From positions 21,850,741-21,914,740 of the forward strand of contig NC_092805.1 in NCBI RefSeq assembly GCF_040954645.1: 64,000 nucleotides of DNA. The letters run 5' to 3'. Position numbers and translations under genes: made by a program. Each line of letters begins with the position of its first letter. Position 1 is the first letter of the stretch. Of the stretch, positions 1 through 10,539 are shown in pieces. The notes beneath the pieces were generated by a model that was not told where the DNA came from, searched no databases, and saw only the letters and a list, made by a program, of their open reading frames with translations. This stretch comes from Diabrotica undecimpunctata (Eukaryota > Arthropoda > Insecta > Coleoptera > Chrysomelidae).

Positions 1-661
1 AAGTTCTACAATCTACAGGGTCTATAGGGTGCTCCAAATGTAATTATGTTTTTAAATGAAACAGTATTTTATTAACAGGTTATATTAATTTATTCAGAAA
101 CGATTCTTTGTCTCTTGAAGAGTTTTATCTCATTTTAGTTGCTCTTCTAATCAAGAGCGGATTAAGGACCGATTTTAGGGGGGTCATGAACTTTTTTTGG
201 GGGGTCTGTAGGAATCTTTTTAAAAATTAGGGTTAAAATGGTGAGTTTTAAGGCACTTATCACACATTTTTGAGTGCCATAAAGATATTCAGCAACGAAA
301 AATCAGCAAATTTTAATTAAAAACCCCATTAAGTCCAACAGGTGCAAAGAAAGAAATGTAGTTTAGTTTATGAAATTAAAATAGCATAAAAAAGGTGAAT
401 AATATTGGTCGTTTAGTGATGCACGCGGGACGTCCCGTCCCGCCCTTTGTCCAGCATTTTGTCGATGAGAGCGATCATTCTGCGGGTAAATAAATTTATT
501 ATTTGACTACCTCGACAAAAAAAATGAAATTAATACTGACCAAAACAAGGACAAAGAATGCAATCTTATTAAAACTTTCTTTGCAGCTAGATCTTCTATC
601 TTTCAAAGTCGATTTGGCATTGAAAACAGCCTTAGTCGCCAGGTTAGCATCAAGAGATTTT

Positions 662-825
662 TTAATATTTTTCTGAAGCTATTTTCTTGTGGCATTTTAA
701 ATTAATTACTATTTTAATGGGAATAAGCCACAATTGAAGGTAAAAAGAAGTTTATTTGAAATTGAATCGTCAATAAACTTATTTTTACCTTCAATTGTGG
801 CTTATTCCCATTAAAATAGTAATTA
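662..825. mobile_element. Snapback element, copy 1, with 13-bp target duplication
   Basis: Starts with a unique 5' arm (ttctgaagctattttcttgt) and then a near-perfect inverted repeat: the left arm atgggaataagccacaattg at about 717 returns as its reverse complement ending about 827. The loop is short. The element is flanked by atcaagagatttt at 649-661 and 826-838. No coding capacity. Its class is unclear because the duplication is longer than MITEs usually make. Confidence 0.75.
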
Positions 826-1009
826 ATCAAGAGATTTTGTTTGTAGAAGCTGGTTTAGTGGCAATGTTAATTTTAGTATGTCAATCAGTAACATCATTGA
901 CACTAGAAACTCAGATGTGCATAAAGAATTAAGTAAAGTTAATGCAAGTGTATAAATCCTTCCATGTTGGGATTTAGTGCTTCAAGAAGAATTTGCAGAA
1001 GTTATTGTC

Positions 1010-1185
1010 AACCTTCGCTAGAAGGGGGTACCCGAAGAAAAAGGAATAGTAAGACAACTGATGACAAGACAAATTGTTGAATGGTAACTAAAAGAACACA
1101 AAGGACCAGACACAGATCTCAAACCAGATGGACAGATGACATCAAACGAATTGCTGGTCAAGAATGGATGTAAAAAACATCCAAT
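1010..1185 (+). mobile_element. LINE fragment, C-terminal end of RT polyprotein
   Basis: Broken frames give an RTRHRSQTRWTDDIKRIAG-type tail, the end of many insect RT polyproteins, where R-W-x-D-D-I-K-R follows the domain. Short, frameshifted and non-functional. Confidence 0.55.
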
Positions 1186-1309
1186 AGAAAATGAAACACC
1201 TAAAGGAGGTTTATATCTGACAATGGATGGAATAGCTATAAATGACGATATAACTCTGAAGTACTACATCCAACAGCAACATTTAAATTTTGAAGCAATT
1301 CCTGCCTAA

Positions 1310-1535
1310 AATTCTCAGTATGATAATTAACGCCCTGTTTTATGTTCCGAATGATGTGATAACTCGAGAACTAAAAACCAAAACGGTAAAAAAATTCCCA
1401 ACTTCTCTAAGAAGCTAAGAAATTACCCCAATTCTATTACCGATGTCCCTCATGATAGAACCTCCAGCACACAACCTAAAGTTGACAAAGCCCCGCCCCC
1501 AACTTGACCTATCCGAAAGATTTTATGATTGTTCC
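1310..1535 (+). mobile_element. Jockey-like LINE fragment, C-terminal end
   Basis: Translation gives YVPNDVITRELKTKTVKKF and, after a frame shift, a PRPQLDLSERF-like end, resembling the PWYVxNxxIHRDLxIPxVKxE and KPLDLP ends of Jockey-type ORF2. Heavily mutated. Confidence 0.5.
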
Positions 1536-2394
1536 TATTGTTAAAAATAATAATTTAATTGTGAAATTGACATAAGAGTAATATGTCACTGAACAAATTC
1601 TTACGTAGGTATCTATTATTTTATGTACTAAATAATTTGTTTATTATCATTAAATTTACAGATCACAAATACATTGGGATATTCCAAAAATTAAGATCTA
1701 ATTTTGAATATTTACATCTTTACATTTTGTGAATTATCCTCTTAATAAATAATATTGACGATTTTTTCCATGATAAATATTTTTATTTTTGTCCTATCTT
1801 TATATGGTTTTAAAAAAATTGTACGTCATAGTTGTTTCCAAAACACTCATTAGTCAACTATTCCAATTATCTGTAGAATATCAAAAATGTATGAGCAACT
1901 ACTTATCTATTTCCTGTTTTGATCTTGATTTCGTTAGAAGTGAAATAAGACCATTGATATGCATCGTCATCAAAATCTTACAATTTACACTTCGATTACA
2001 ATCTTACACTTAGATTTTTAAACTTGTTTTAATATTTACCTATATCAAAGTTTCGGTATTTCGATGAAAATGCATCAAGTGACCACACCCTCATTTTTTT
2101 TAAATAGCAAATATCATATGACTCTTCATTTGAAAGATTATCAAAATCTGATTTCAAAAATACACTCAGGTGAAAAAATTCGATCTATTTTATAGAAAAG
2201 AAGACACATTTTTGGAGATGCCACTTATAGATTGGGCATAGATTTAAGGAGGAACATTAAATGTAAATGAGAAACATAATTTATGCGAAAAAATTACTTA
2301 TTTATAAAAACATGGCATTATTCGAAAATTGAAAAAGCGAAAAGTAGCTTTATTGTTAAAAAACAGTTATAACTAAATAATGTTTATTTCATTT
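1536..2394. other. Intergenic DNA, nothing recognised
   Basis: AT-rich. The only open frame (1789-2013) is low-complexity and has no family resemblance. Confidence 0.5.
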
Positions 2395-2760
2395 GTTATT
2401 AATGCCTAGTATTTCCTTCTCGGGAGCTTTTAACAACCTGCATACGTCTTAGCATTGCGCTAATTAAATTTTGAACATGAAGTTGGTCCAATTCGTCCCA
2501 TATTGTGTGAAGAGCCGCACTAAGCTCAGGCAAGTTGTTTGGGCGTGGTAGCCGAACTTGAATTCGGCCTCTCATTGTGTCCCATGTTCAATTGGATTGA
2601 GGTTGGGGCTAGAAGCTGGCCAATTCATACAGACAATCCCGGCGTCTGCTAAATATTCATTGACGATTCTAGGACAGTGGGGATGCGCGTTATCGTCTAT
2701 AAAAATAAAATTAGGACCTATGAATAGCGCAAAAGAAACCACATGCTAATCTAAAATGAC
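2395..2760 (-). mobile_element. Tc1-like transposase remnant (C-terminal part)
   Basis: The minus strand reads FIDDNAHPHCPRIVNEYLAD, then NWPASSPNLNPIEHGTQ, the second-aspartate region and third-acidic region of a Tc1-type DDE/D transposase. The usual SPDLNPIEH has Asp changed to Asn. Stops and indels follow. No inverted termini found; inactive. Confidence 0.75.
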
Positions 2761-2789
2761 CTCCGTCTACAAGTACTCTTCATCCACAA

Positions 2790-3960
2790 GTTTGCATATC
2801 ATTTTGGATTCTTTTCAATTCAGTGAATTAACCACAACTTACCACAAGGGTACATTTTGGTGAGTTTTGATGTTATTTAACTTTTTACCAACTTATCTTT
2901 GTCCAGCATTATCACTTATTTAAAAACCATTGGAGTAATCTCCAATCTAACTATCCTGTCTCTTGGGATGTGTTTGATCAACAACTATTTTTGCTATGTT
3001 GCTAATTTTTTGGTTTTGAAACAGGACCTCGGGCACCCTATCAGTGTTCAATGGTTTTGATCTCCATTTCAGTTCACTGGACTGTGAACTAGAGAATTGC
3101 ACCACCAATAGCATTTCTTTCTTGGATAGATATGCGAATCATCAGGAGCGCTGGCAACATTTTGGTTACAAGTGGGTATAGTAAACCAATGGCTTCCAAG
3201 CGGTTTCTTAATTTCCGTTCTTGTCATCCATTTAAACATAAAATCAACCTCATCCAAGCCCTTAGTTTTAGGTTACACAGGTTGACACATGCGTTTGATC
3301 GAAGCGAACCCCTTCTTTTATTAAAAAGTATTCTTGAAAACTCCTACCCACCTTCCTTAATTAATAAATACCTTTTTTCTAAGAGTTATGATACTTTACC
3401 TAATGATTTACTCAATGCTAACTAATTAAGATCAATTTTAAATAATACTGTTCTGCTGGCGACAACACTTGGGACCCCTTAACTTCGTCAACTCCCCATT
3501 ATTCATCCATGTCTTAATTTTCTCAATTTACAGATAAATTTATCAAATGTTTTAAAAATTTACCAGTTAAAATAGCTATAAAGAATGCTAAAACCCAGGA
3601 ATTTTTTTTCCAAAACCTAAACTCCCTTGCCTCCTCTTGAACAAATCGTTGTTATTTAACACATACCTTGTGCAGAATGTAACACTTCTTGTTACATAGG
3701 GCAGACTGTACGTTCACTGAACGGTAGAAAAACTTCACACTGCAGTGACATTAACACATCTAAAAATTATTGTGTCTTGGCACAACAAGCTAAAGCTAAC
3801 TTTGAAGAGGTGAAAATTTTGTGTAGTGAAAAAAATTATATAAAAATGCAGCTTTTGAAAATGTATCAAATAACTAAGCACTCTACTTCGCTTAAAGAAA
3901 GAGCTGACATGAATAACAAATCAAATTTATCATTCTTTAATTTTACATAATTAAATGAAC
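2790..3960 (+). mobile_element. Penelope-like retroelement fragment with RT and GIY-YIG endonuclease
   Basis: In order on the plus strand, with frame changes: LPQGYILVSFDVI then LFTNLSL at about 2845-2905 (RT motif A of Penelope elements); CLINNYFCYVANF at about 2965; LENCTTNSISFLDRY; SKPMASKRFLNFRSCHPFKH at 3178-3240 (the post-RT block); and IPCAECNTSCYIGQTVRSLN at about 3660-3720, a GIY-YIG nuclease core, followed by a conserved NFEEVKILCSEKNYIK block. The order RT then GIY-YIG is specific to Penelope-like elements. Stops and frameshifts make it inactive. It is truncated on the 5' side and abuts a Tc1 remnant. Confidence 0.75.
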
Positions 3961-5100
3961 ATTTTGATTTACCTTACAGATTCCGTAGAAATAATTAATA
4001 CAAACGCGATACAGTAATAAATGCGAAACTATTCCACTACCCTTCTCGTGATAGTGACAAACATTATGAAATGTTGAAGGACTGAATAATTAGCCCGAAA
4101 TATAAATATAAAGCCCCAAAACGAATTAAAACAGTTTGATTTAACCTTCTCAACTTTAAGTTCTGTTATTTTGCTATAATCGTAAAATTAGAAGATGCTA
4201 GATTTATTCCAAGTAATACAGTGTTATTTATACTTATATATTTTGGAGTAAGGACCAGGAAAAAGTGGTTTATTTTAAGCTACCGTCGATAACAAAAAAT
4301 GTTGTACGTAGTTTGGTTAAATTTATATTCCATTTCTATTTCCATAACGTCAATAATCTTTTGAAAAATATGCTAATAAAAAACGGCTCATTAGGATGTA
4401 AATACACTGCTCGTCAAAAGTTAGAGATGTTGTTTAAAACATAAAAGAGAAATATTTGTTTTTCGTTTTGAAATAAATTACCATCTATTTATATTACTTT
4501 TTTTATGCCAAACATTGTCCATATTTTACCAGCTGTAACTTACTCAGTTTACATGCAAATGACTTTTTGTAGTGCTCATTTTAAGTCTTCTCATGGACTA
4601 TAAAAAACTTTAATATTATTACCCTGGAAAAATAAACCCTTCTCTTCCAATTTAACGTTGAATGCGTTGATCCAAATATTCGCAAAAAAAGTCTTGTTTC
4701 ACCGTCCATATCTCACTTTGTATTGTATCTAGAATATCTTGTAAAAAATGAATCTCATTCTTCTTTTATAGGCTTCATTTTTGTTTTGCATACTTTCTCG
4801 ATCAAAGACATATTTTATGAGTTATTCATGAAAAACCATTCAAAAACGTGACTTTTTTCAATGAAAATTCGCTGTTTTCAACCATAAATAACTCAAACAG
4901 TATTGACTTTCTGAAAAACTCTATAGAACCAAAGTTGCTTAGAATTTAATCATCTATCGATTCCCGTGATTATTTTAAGCAAAAGAATTTTCTCCCCCGT
5001 GAAGGGGTGAAAACCACCACTGGGGCGGAGGGCACACATCGGCGTCGTATAACTTTTGTTATTTGAGGACTGTCCCATAAGTCACCAAATTTTAAGTGAA
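3961..5100. repeat. Intergenic DNA with a probable non-coding interspersed repeat
   Basis: No coding signal. Around 4790-5060 a stretch ends in a GC-rich block (tctcccccgtgaaggggtga, then an accaccactggggcgg block) unlike its AT-rich flanks. This looks like a non-coding insect repeat, but I have no boundaries or class. Confidence 0.3.
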
Positions 5101-5929
5101 TAGCTTCAGTCCGACTGTGCATTAAGATGTGTCTTATTATTTTTGTTTTTTTTTTTTCAATGAGTTCCTAAATTATGAATGTTTTTTCGGAGAATTTTTC
5201 TGCTTCCAGTGTAACCCATTTCTTCTACAAACGTTGTATGTAATCGTTCAGCTGTCGATAAATAATATTCAATAAAGCACATTATGAATTCAATAATATT
5301 AAATGTATATTAACGTTTTATAATGATGCATTAGGTTTGCTTTTTTCAGAACTACTAAAAGTTTATCTATTGTAAACTTGAACACATTAGAAATAATTTT
5401 TCTCTTGCTTAGGATCCTAAAAATTTATTTTTCACTGAACTTCATTTTTAATTCCAATATATACCGATTCCGCTTTAAAGAAATATTTAAATACTTGACA
5501 ACGCTGCGTTAAATTTAACGTTAGGAGCTCGATCTTTTCCACTTGACGGTCAGAGAAGAAAAGAATTATGTACTAATATAAAATTTGGTCAAATCGCAAC
5601 AAGCCACTTGTCACTTGTCGTACTTTCCCTATCTAGATAGTTAGTCAGAGCTTATTAGTTTTGCAACAGTGCAATTTATGCAACACCCGCAACTAATGTG
5701 GATCCTTCGCAGGTTACTAAAAATTTCATGGAAATATTTTGTAATGAAAAAAAAAAAATTGCGAAGAGCAGGCACAGAGAGGCAGCCTTTGAAGAATAGA
5801 AAACAAAGAAACGTGTCATATTTGTGTTACTTGTTGGGAAGTTAACGGTATTTCATACTGAAGCCAAGATACGATAGACCTGGAAGAATGTCATTGATAT
5901 ACAATAGCCATGATTGGTGTGAAATTTCC

Positions 5930-7920
5930 AACATAGCCAGACATAAATGCATAACGTAATGAGGAGAAGGATAACGAGGGCAAGGGACAGCAGAGATAAA
6001 CCCTGTTGTCGTCGAGCAAATCAAGCAATTCGAAATAGAATACCGCGCACGAAAAGAGAACTCTATACAACAAATCGTACAGAAAAAGAAGGCAGTGGGG
6101 AGAACTGTGTGACAAGCTGGATGAGGACATCTTTGGTCAGGGATATAGGATCGCAATGAAAAAGTTCCATACGTACCCCTCATATGAAATTCCACTAGAC
6201 AAAAAGCTTGAGGTAATACGAGAGCTTTTTCCGTTCGACAGATGACATGGAGTGTGGAGGGACGAGCGAGCTGAGCGGGCCGTACCCTTTACCATGGATG
6301 AATTAGTCGAGGCATTAGATGCAGTTAAGACGCGTATTTCCCCCGGACTAGACCGAACACCGCCCGAAGCGGTAAGGGGTTTAGGACGCGCGGAGCCTGG
6401 GTGGCTTTTGGAGCACATGAATGCATTGCTTGAAGCACAGATATTTACTGATGCCTGGCGGACATTAAGGTTGGTACTGCTTCCCAACAATGGGGAGAAG
6501 TATTGCCCCATATGCCAGCTCTCATGCATCGGGAAGTTGTACGAGAAGACACAAGTTTGAGTGTACTAGAGGCATTGCACAACATTTGGGACGAACAGCG
6601 CTGGATGGCTCTGCTGCTCTTCGATGTTAGAAATGCATTCAACACTCTGCAGTGGAAATTAGTGATGCGGGCATTGGAGAAGAGGGAGTGTCCTGGCTAT
6701 CTGATGAATGTGATGGCGGAATATCTTTCCGAGAAAAGGTCATGGTTGAGAATGGTACATTCATTGACGCCTTGGGTCCGACGCTATGGAATCCTTTGTG
6801 GATGATGTCGCTATGCTGGTAGTAGTGCGGGACGAGCCGGATCTCCGATTTCGGGTAATATATATGGGCAACGCCGTGAAGTACTTGGATGGCAGATGAC
6901 GGACTGGAACTCGCGGAGGGAAGTCCCAAGCCATCATTCTTGAGGGTAAACGGAAAAGAGAAGGGATGGGATTCCAATGTGCAGGGGCACAGCTAACATC
7001 AAAGAAATGCGTCAAATATCTGGGAGTGACGCTACAGAAATATGGCGAATGGGGGGAGCAAATACGGGTGGTAGCGCGGAGGGCAGCAAAGAGTGCGGTT
7101 GCGCTGGAGAGGGTGGTGCCCAACATTTTGGAACTCAAATCTGAAAGAAGGAGGGCTCTACACGGTATTGTGCAGTGAATCATCCAGACGCGGCATAACG
7201 TCTGGATGATTACAGTCTGGAGTGGGGCGGTAGAGATAAAGATCTACAAGGGGATCATAATACGAGTCGACAGAACAAGTCTGTTGCGAGTAGCATGCGC
7301 CTACAGGACTGTATCTGGGGCGGCCTTGTGGATTATCACGGGTTCCGTTCCTCTGCATGTGCTAGCAGTAAAAAGGACACATCTCTTTGAAAGAAGAAAG
7401 CATTTGACTACAGCCATAAAAGACGAAAGAGAAAGATCAATGGAAAGATGGCAAAAAGAGTGGAACAGCACGGAAGATGTTGCCCAGTGGACCAAGATGC
7501 TGATCCCGAGTCTAATGGACTGGGTAGACTGTGGTCACAGGCAACTGGATTACTTTCTGACGCAAGTGCTCACAGGAGATGGGTGTTTTAGGGCGTATCT
7601 TCATAGGTTTAGAAAGACAGATAAAGACAAATGCATATAGTGTGTAGTACATGGACAGTGGAGAGAAACAGAATGTATAAAGTGATAAAATAGTGTACAC
7701 AATACATCCGAGCACTCAATAAGTAGAAAAATGAAGAAGAGAAACACCAAATGGACCAACGACAGAGATAAGATCTAGATAAGAGAAGGGAGTGTTCCAA
7801 AATGTCGTCATTATACAGCGTCCATCTCACTTTTGGAGTACGGTACGTTCGACAGTCAACTGCGCACAAGTAGGAGAGGGTGGTTTTTAGTTGGTAGGCA
7901 GGATAATAGGAAGGCATCGG
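5930..7920 (+). mobile_element. Decayed R1-clade LINE, RT and C-terminal region
   Basis: Plus-strand segments in shifting frames: VRELFP-like and FTMDELVEALDAVKTRISPG (about 6290-6350), LLFDVRNAFNTLQWKLVMRA (6600-6670, RT motif A with F-D-V-R-N-A-F-N), KKCVKYLGVTLQKYGEWGEQ (7000-7060), RVACAYRTVSGAALWIITGS (7280-7345), and LTQVLTGDGCFRAYLHRF (7555-7610) leading to the start of the terminal zinc knuckle. This order and wording are R1-type. Many frameshifts and a missing YADD block show it is dead. GC content is higher than its flanks. The 3' part after about 7640 is non-coding tail. Confidence 0.75.
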
Positions 7921-8985
7921 TTTGCACTACCTCCTTTTAGGGGGAAATGGATTCGGATGTATTCCTCTACACTGACTCCAACCCATGCCACCATTCCTAG
8001 GGATGAGTTAAACTGGTACGGTTTTTAGAAAATTTCCACCCTCAGAAAAGAAAAAAAAAACATAAAATAACACCCTCATATTGCAAAGGCATAAATTAAC
8101 AACCCCATATTGTTACTTCGAAAATGAATGGTAGTCCCTCACTTATTGGAAGTACATCCGACTAGAAGAAGCAGTACTGATAATTTTTATGAACAAAAAG
8201 CATTTACTGCGATTGCTTACTACTATTGGATCTGAAAATAACCACATTTTTTGTTAACAACAGAAGACAAGCTTCTATAATAGGGTTGTATTAATTTTTC
8301 TTTATAGTAAAATTCTAAGGCGAGCGTCACGAAATTAGCGACATGAAATATTTGGAAGAGTCCATTTACTCGACGAGTGAGTCCGTTATACAACATGTAA
8401 ACTTTATAACAAGGATATTAACTCTTAATAGGTTTGATGTACTTTCGAATGTACAAAAAATTGTTAAAATAAATAAATAAAATTAGGTCAAAGTCACTCA
8501 CATGTGCAACCCATTCATTTAAATAAATGAATTTTGTAAATCGATGATTGTAAAAAAATCGTAAAAGAAATAAATAGTATAAAATTATTTTATTCAATTT
8601 TAAAAATATTTAAAATTTTAGAACAGAGAAAACATAGTATGAAGCTTTGCGTTAGTCTACAGTACCGCCTACAGTACATCTTTTTTGTCGAGCAGTTTAA
8701 TATCGTTCAAAATAATTTATTATTCATAATATTATTTGTAACTATTTCTTTGAGACATTTTAGTGTTATTCGATAACTACCTTACTAAAGAAGAATTTTT
8801 GTGTGTGCTTATTCATCTATATAAGTCTATTCCGTATCTTATATTTGGAAAATGATAAAATGTTCTCCTGTTAATGGGTACGTAGCAAAGAACTTACAAT
8901 AATCTAAGGTACCTATGTAAATAGTTTTTGATTAGTTTCTGTTTACAATTCAAACTATCCAGTTAAACCAGTAAATAATAGATAA
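7921..8985. other. Intergenic DNA, nothing recognised
   Basis: AT-rich with no open frame worth reporting. Could include a 5' UTR exon of Mvl, but no splice donor here can be preferred. Confidence 0.4.
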
Positions 8986-9791
8986 CAGTGACGTAACCAA
9001 AATTTTATTTCGGAGGGTGTCCACTCGTTTAAGTTTAGAAATTCAATCTACCAATGAATTATTTAAATTTTTTTATTAATTATTTTTATAATTTTTTTTT
9101 ATAACAAGAATACTTATTCTTTTTAATATTATTTTTTGAGAAAGAATTAGTTTGTCATTAACGAAAAAACTTGCACAGAAAAATAATGACAATATAATGA
9201 TTCTGCTAAAGTATTTTTGTAACTATTATTAATAAATATGTAGTTATATGAGAAACAGTATTTGTAAGAAAAAAAGTTGACTTTTAATTAAAAAAAAAAT
9301 ATAATACATAAAAATTTATAAATCATGTTTTTTTTCGACATTAATATATTACTTTTAAATTGCAATATTTGAAATCTTGGGGTGCCAAAAATAATATCGT
9401 GTTATAACTTATAGAAATAGTTATTAAAATCTGTCAATACCATGTAAATTGTTATCAATTTTTTCTCTTTTATGTTTACGATGTAGTTATGTATTGCGGT
9501 ATGTAGTAAGTTATAAGTGTTCAATAAAACACAATCTGAAAAGTTATCAAGATATTCTCGAAAACCAATATCTGGACACTATTTAAAATAGTTTAAGAGG
9601 CATTACTTCCTAATAAAGGTTTTGTGAACAGAACAGATATTACTCGATTTGCATCTTAACAATAATCTTCATAAAAATTAAAATATTTGTTAAATTTAAA
9701 ATAAAATTGTTCAATTTAATATTTTTTATGTCATTATTGAATTTAAAAATAATCAATATTTTTGATAATATGTATTTTGGATACGCCACTG
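8986..9791. mobile_element. Candidate hAT-like non-autonomous element
   Basis: The left end cagtgacgtaaccaaaat and the right end, read in reverse complement, cagtggcgtatccaaaat match at 16 of 18 bases, with the CAGTG start typical of hAT termini. The interior is about 0.8 kb of AT-rich non-coding DNA. The flanking 8-mers (atagataa and acaaatac) match at only 5 of 8, so the target duplication is eroded or absent. Confidence 0.55.
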
Positions 9792-10026
9792 ACAAATACT
9801 CACAGTATTCAACATGTTTTAAATTCTTGTTCATTGAAATTTATCAATGAAACTTTTAAAGTCAACATTTCTTTGTATGTACCGAAAATTTTCTATTTAG
9901 GATATACTGCTTGTGCGGGACGGTCGAATATTTCGCGAAATTAACATCGGATTGAAAAACTAAACAACTAATGTTTAATATTTTTCAAAACTGTATCGAG
10001 TACCATCAAACACGATACCCACCAGT

Positions 10027-10041
10027 CCCCCCCCCCCCCCC
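10027..10041. repeat. Poly-C tract of 15
   Basis: Fifteen uninterrupted C residues in AT-rich DNA about 310 bp before the first Mvl coding exon. The length may be affected by sequencing error. Confidence 0.9.
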
Positions 10042-10349
10042 ACCATTAAAAGAGAATGATAGCTTAGGATAATTTTTATTAAACTTCTATCAAACTCGAT
10101 CTAGACTTATCTCTTAAGGCATGCAACAGTCTCCATCTTTGGCTTATAGCGAAATGTTTAATTTGTAGATTTTATTCCATTATATTAAATGTGTGTTAGT
10201 CTATTTTACACTGTTCCTTTACTATCAATAATCGAATAAACATTGAAATCTTGTCCAACATTTTCATTTCTTTGTTTAATCTAATCTTGCATTATCAACA
10301 AATATTTTTAAACATATTTCAATGAATTTTCAATTTATTTTTATTTCAG

Positions 10350-10539
10350 AATGGCCATAAAATCAAATATAACGTCCCCGAATGGCGGAGACGGTGATGC
10401 AGCTCAAGAACAAGATTCAGGTACATCTTCAGTAACTTATAGCCCAAAAACAAACTCGAGACCGAACGAATCCACCCAGTTGTCTTCTAAACAAACATAT
10501 TTTGCAGACCAAAGAATTAGGATACCAGAAGTCGAAGGG
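10350..10539 (+). CDS. Mvl: Mvl coding exon 1 (start codon, cytosolic N-terminus)
   Basis: Encodes residues 1-63, polar and Ser/Thr/Gln-rich, as expected for the cytosolic N-terminus of NRAMP proteins. The exon opens one base after a tttcag acceptor and the ATG is at 10351, so the 5' UTR is spliced. The donor gtaagt at 10540 leaves phase 0. Confidence 0.88.
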
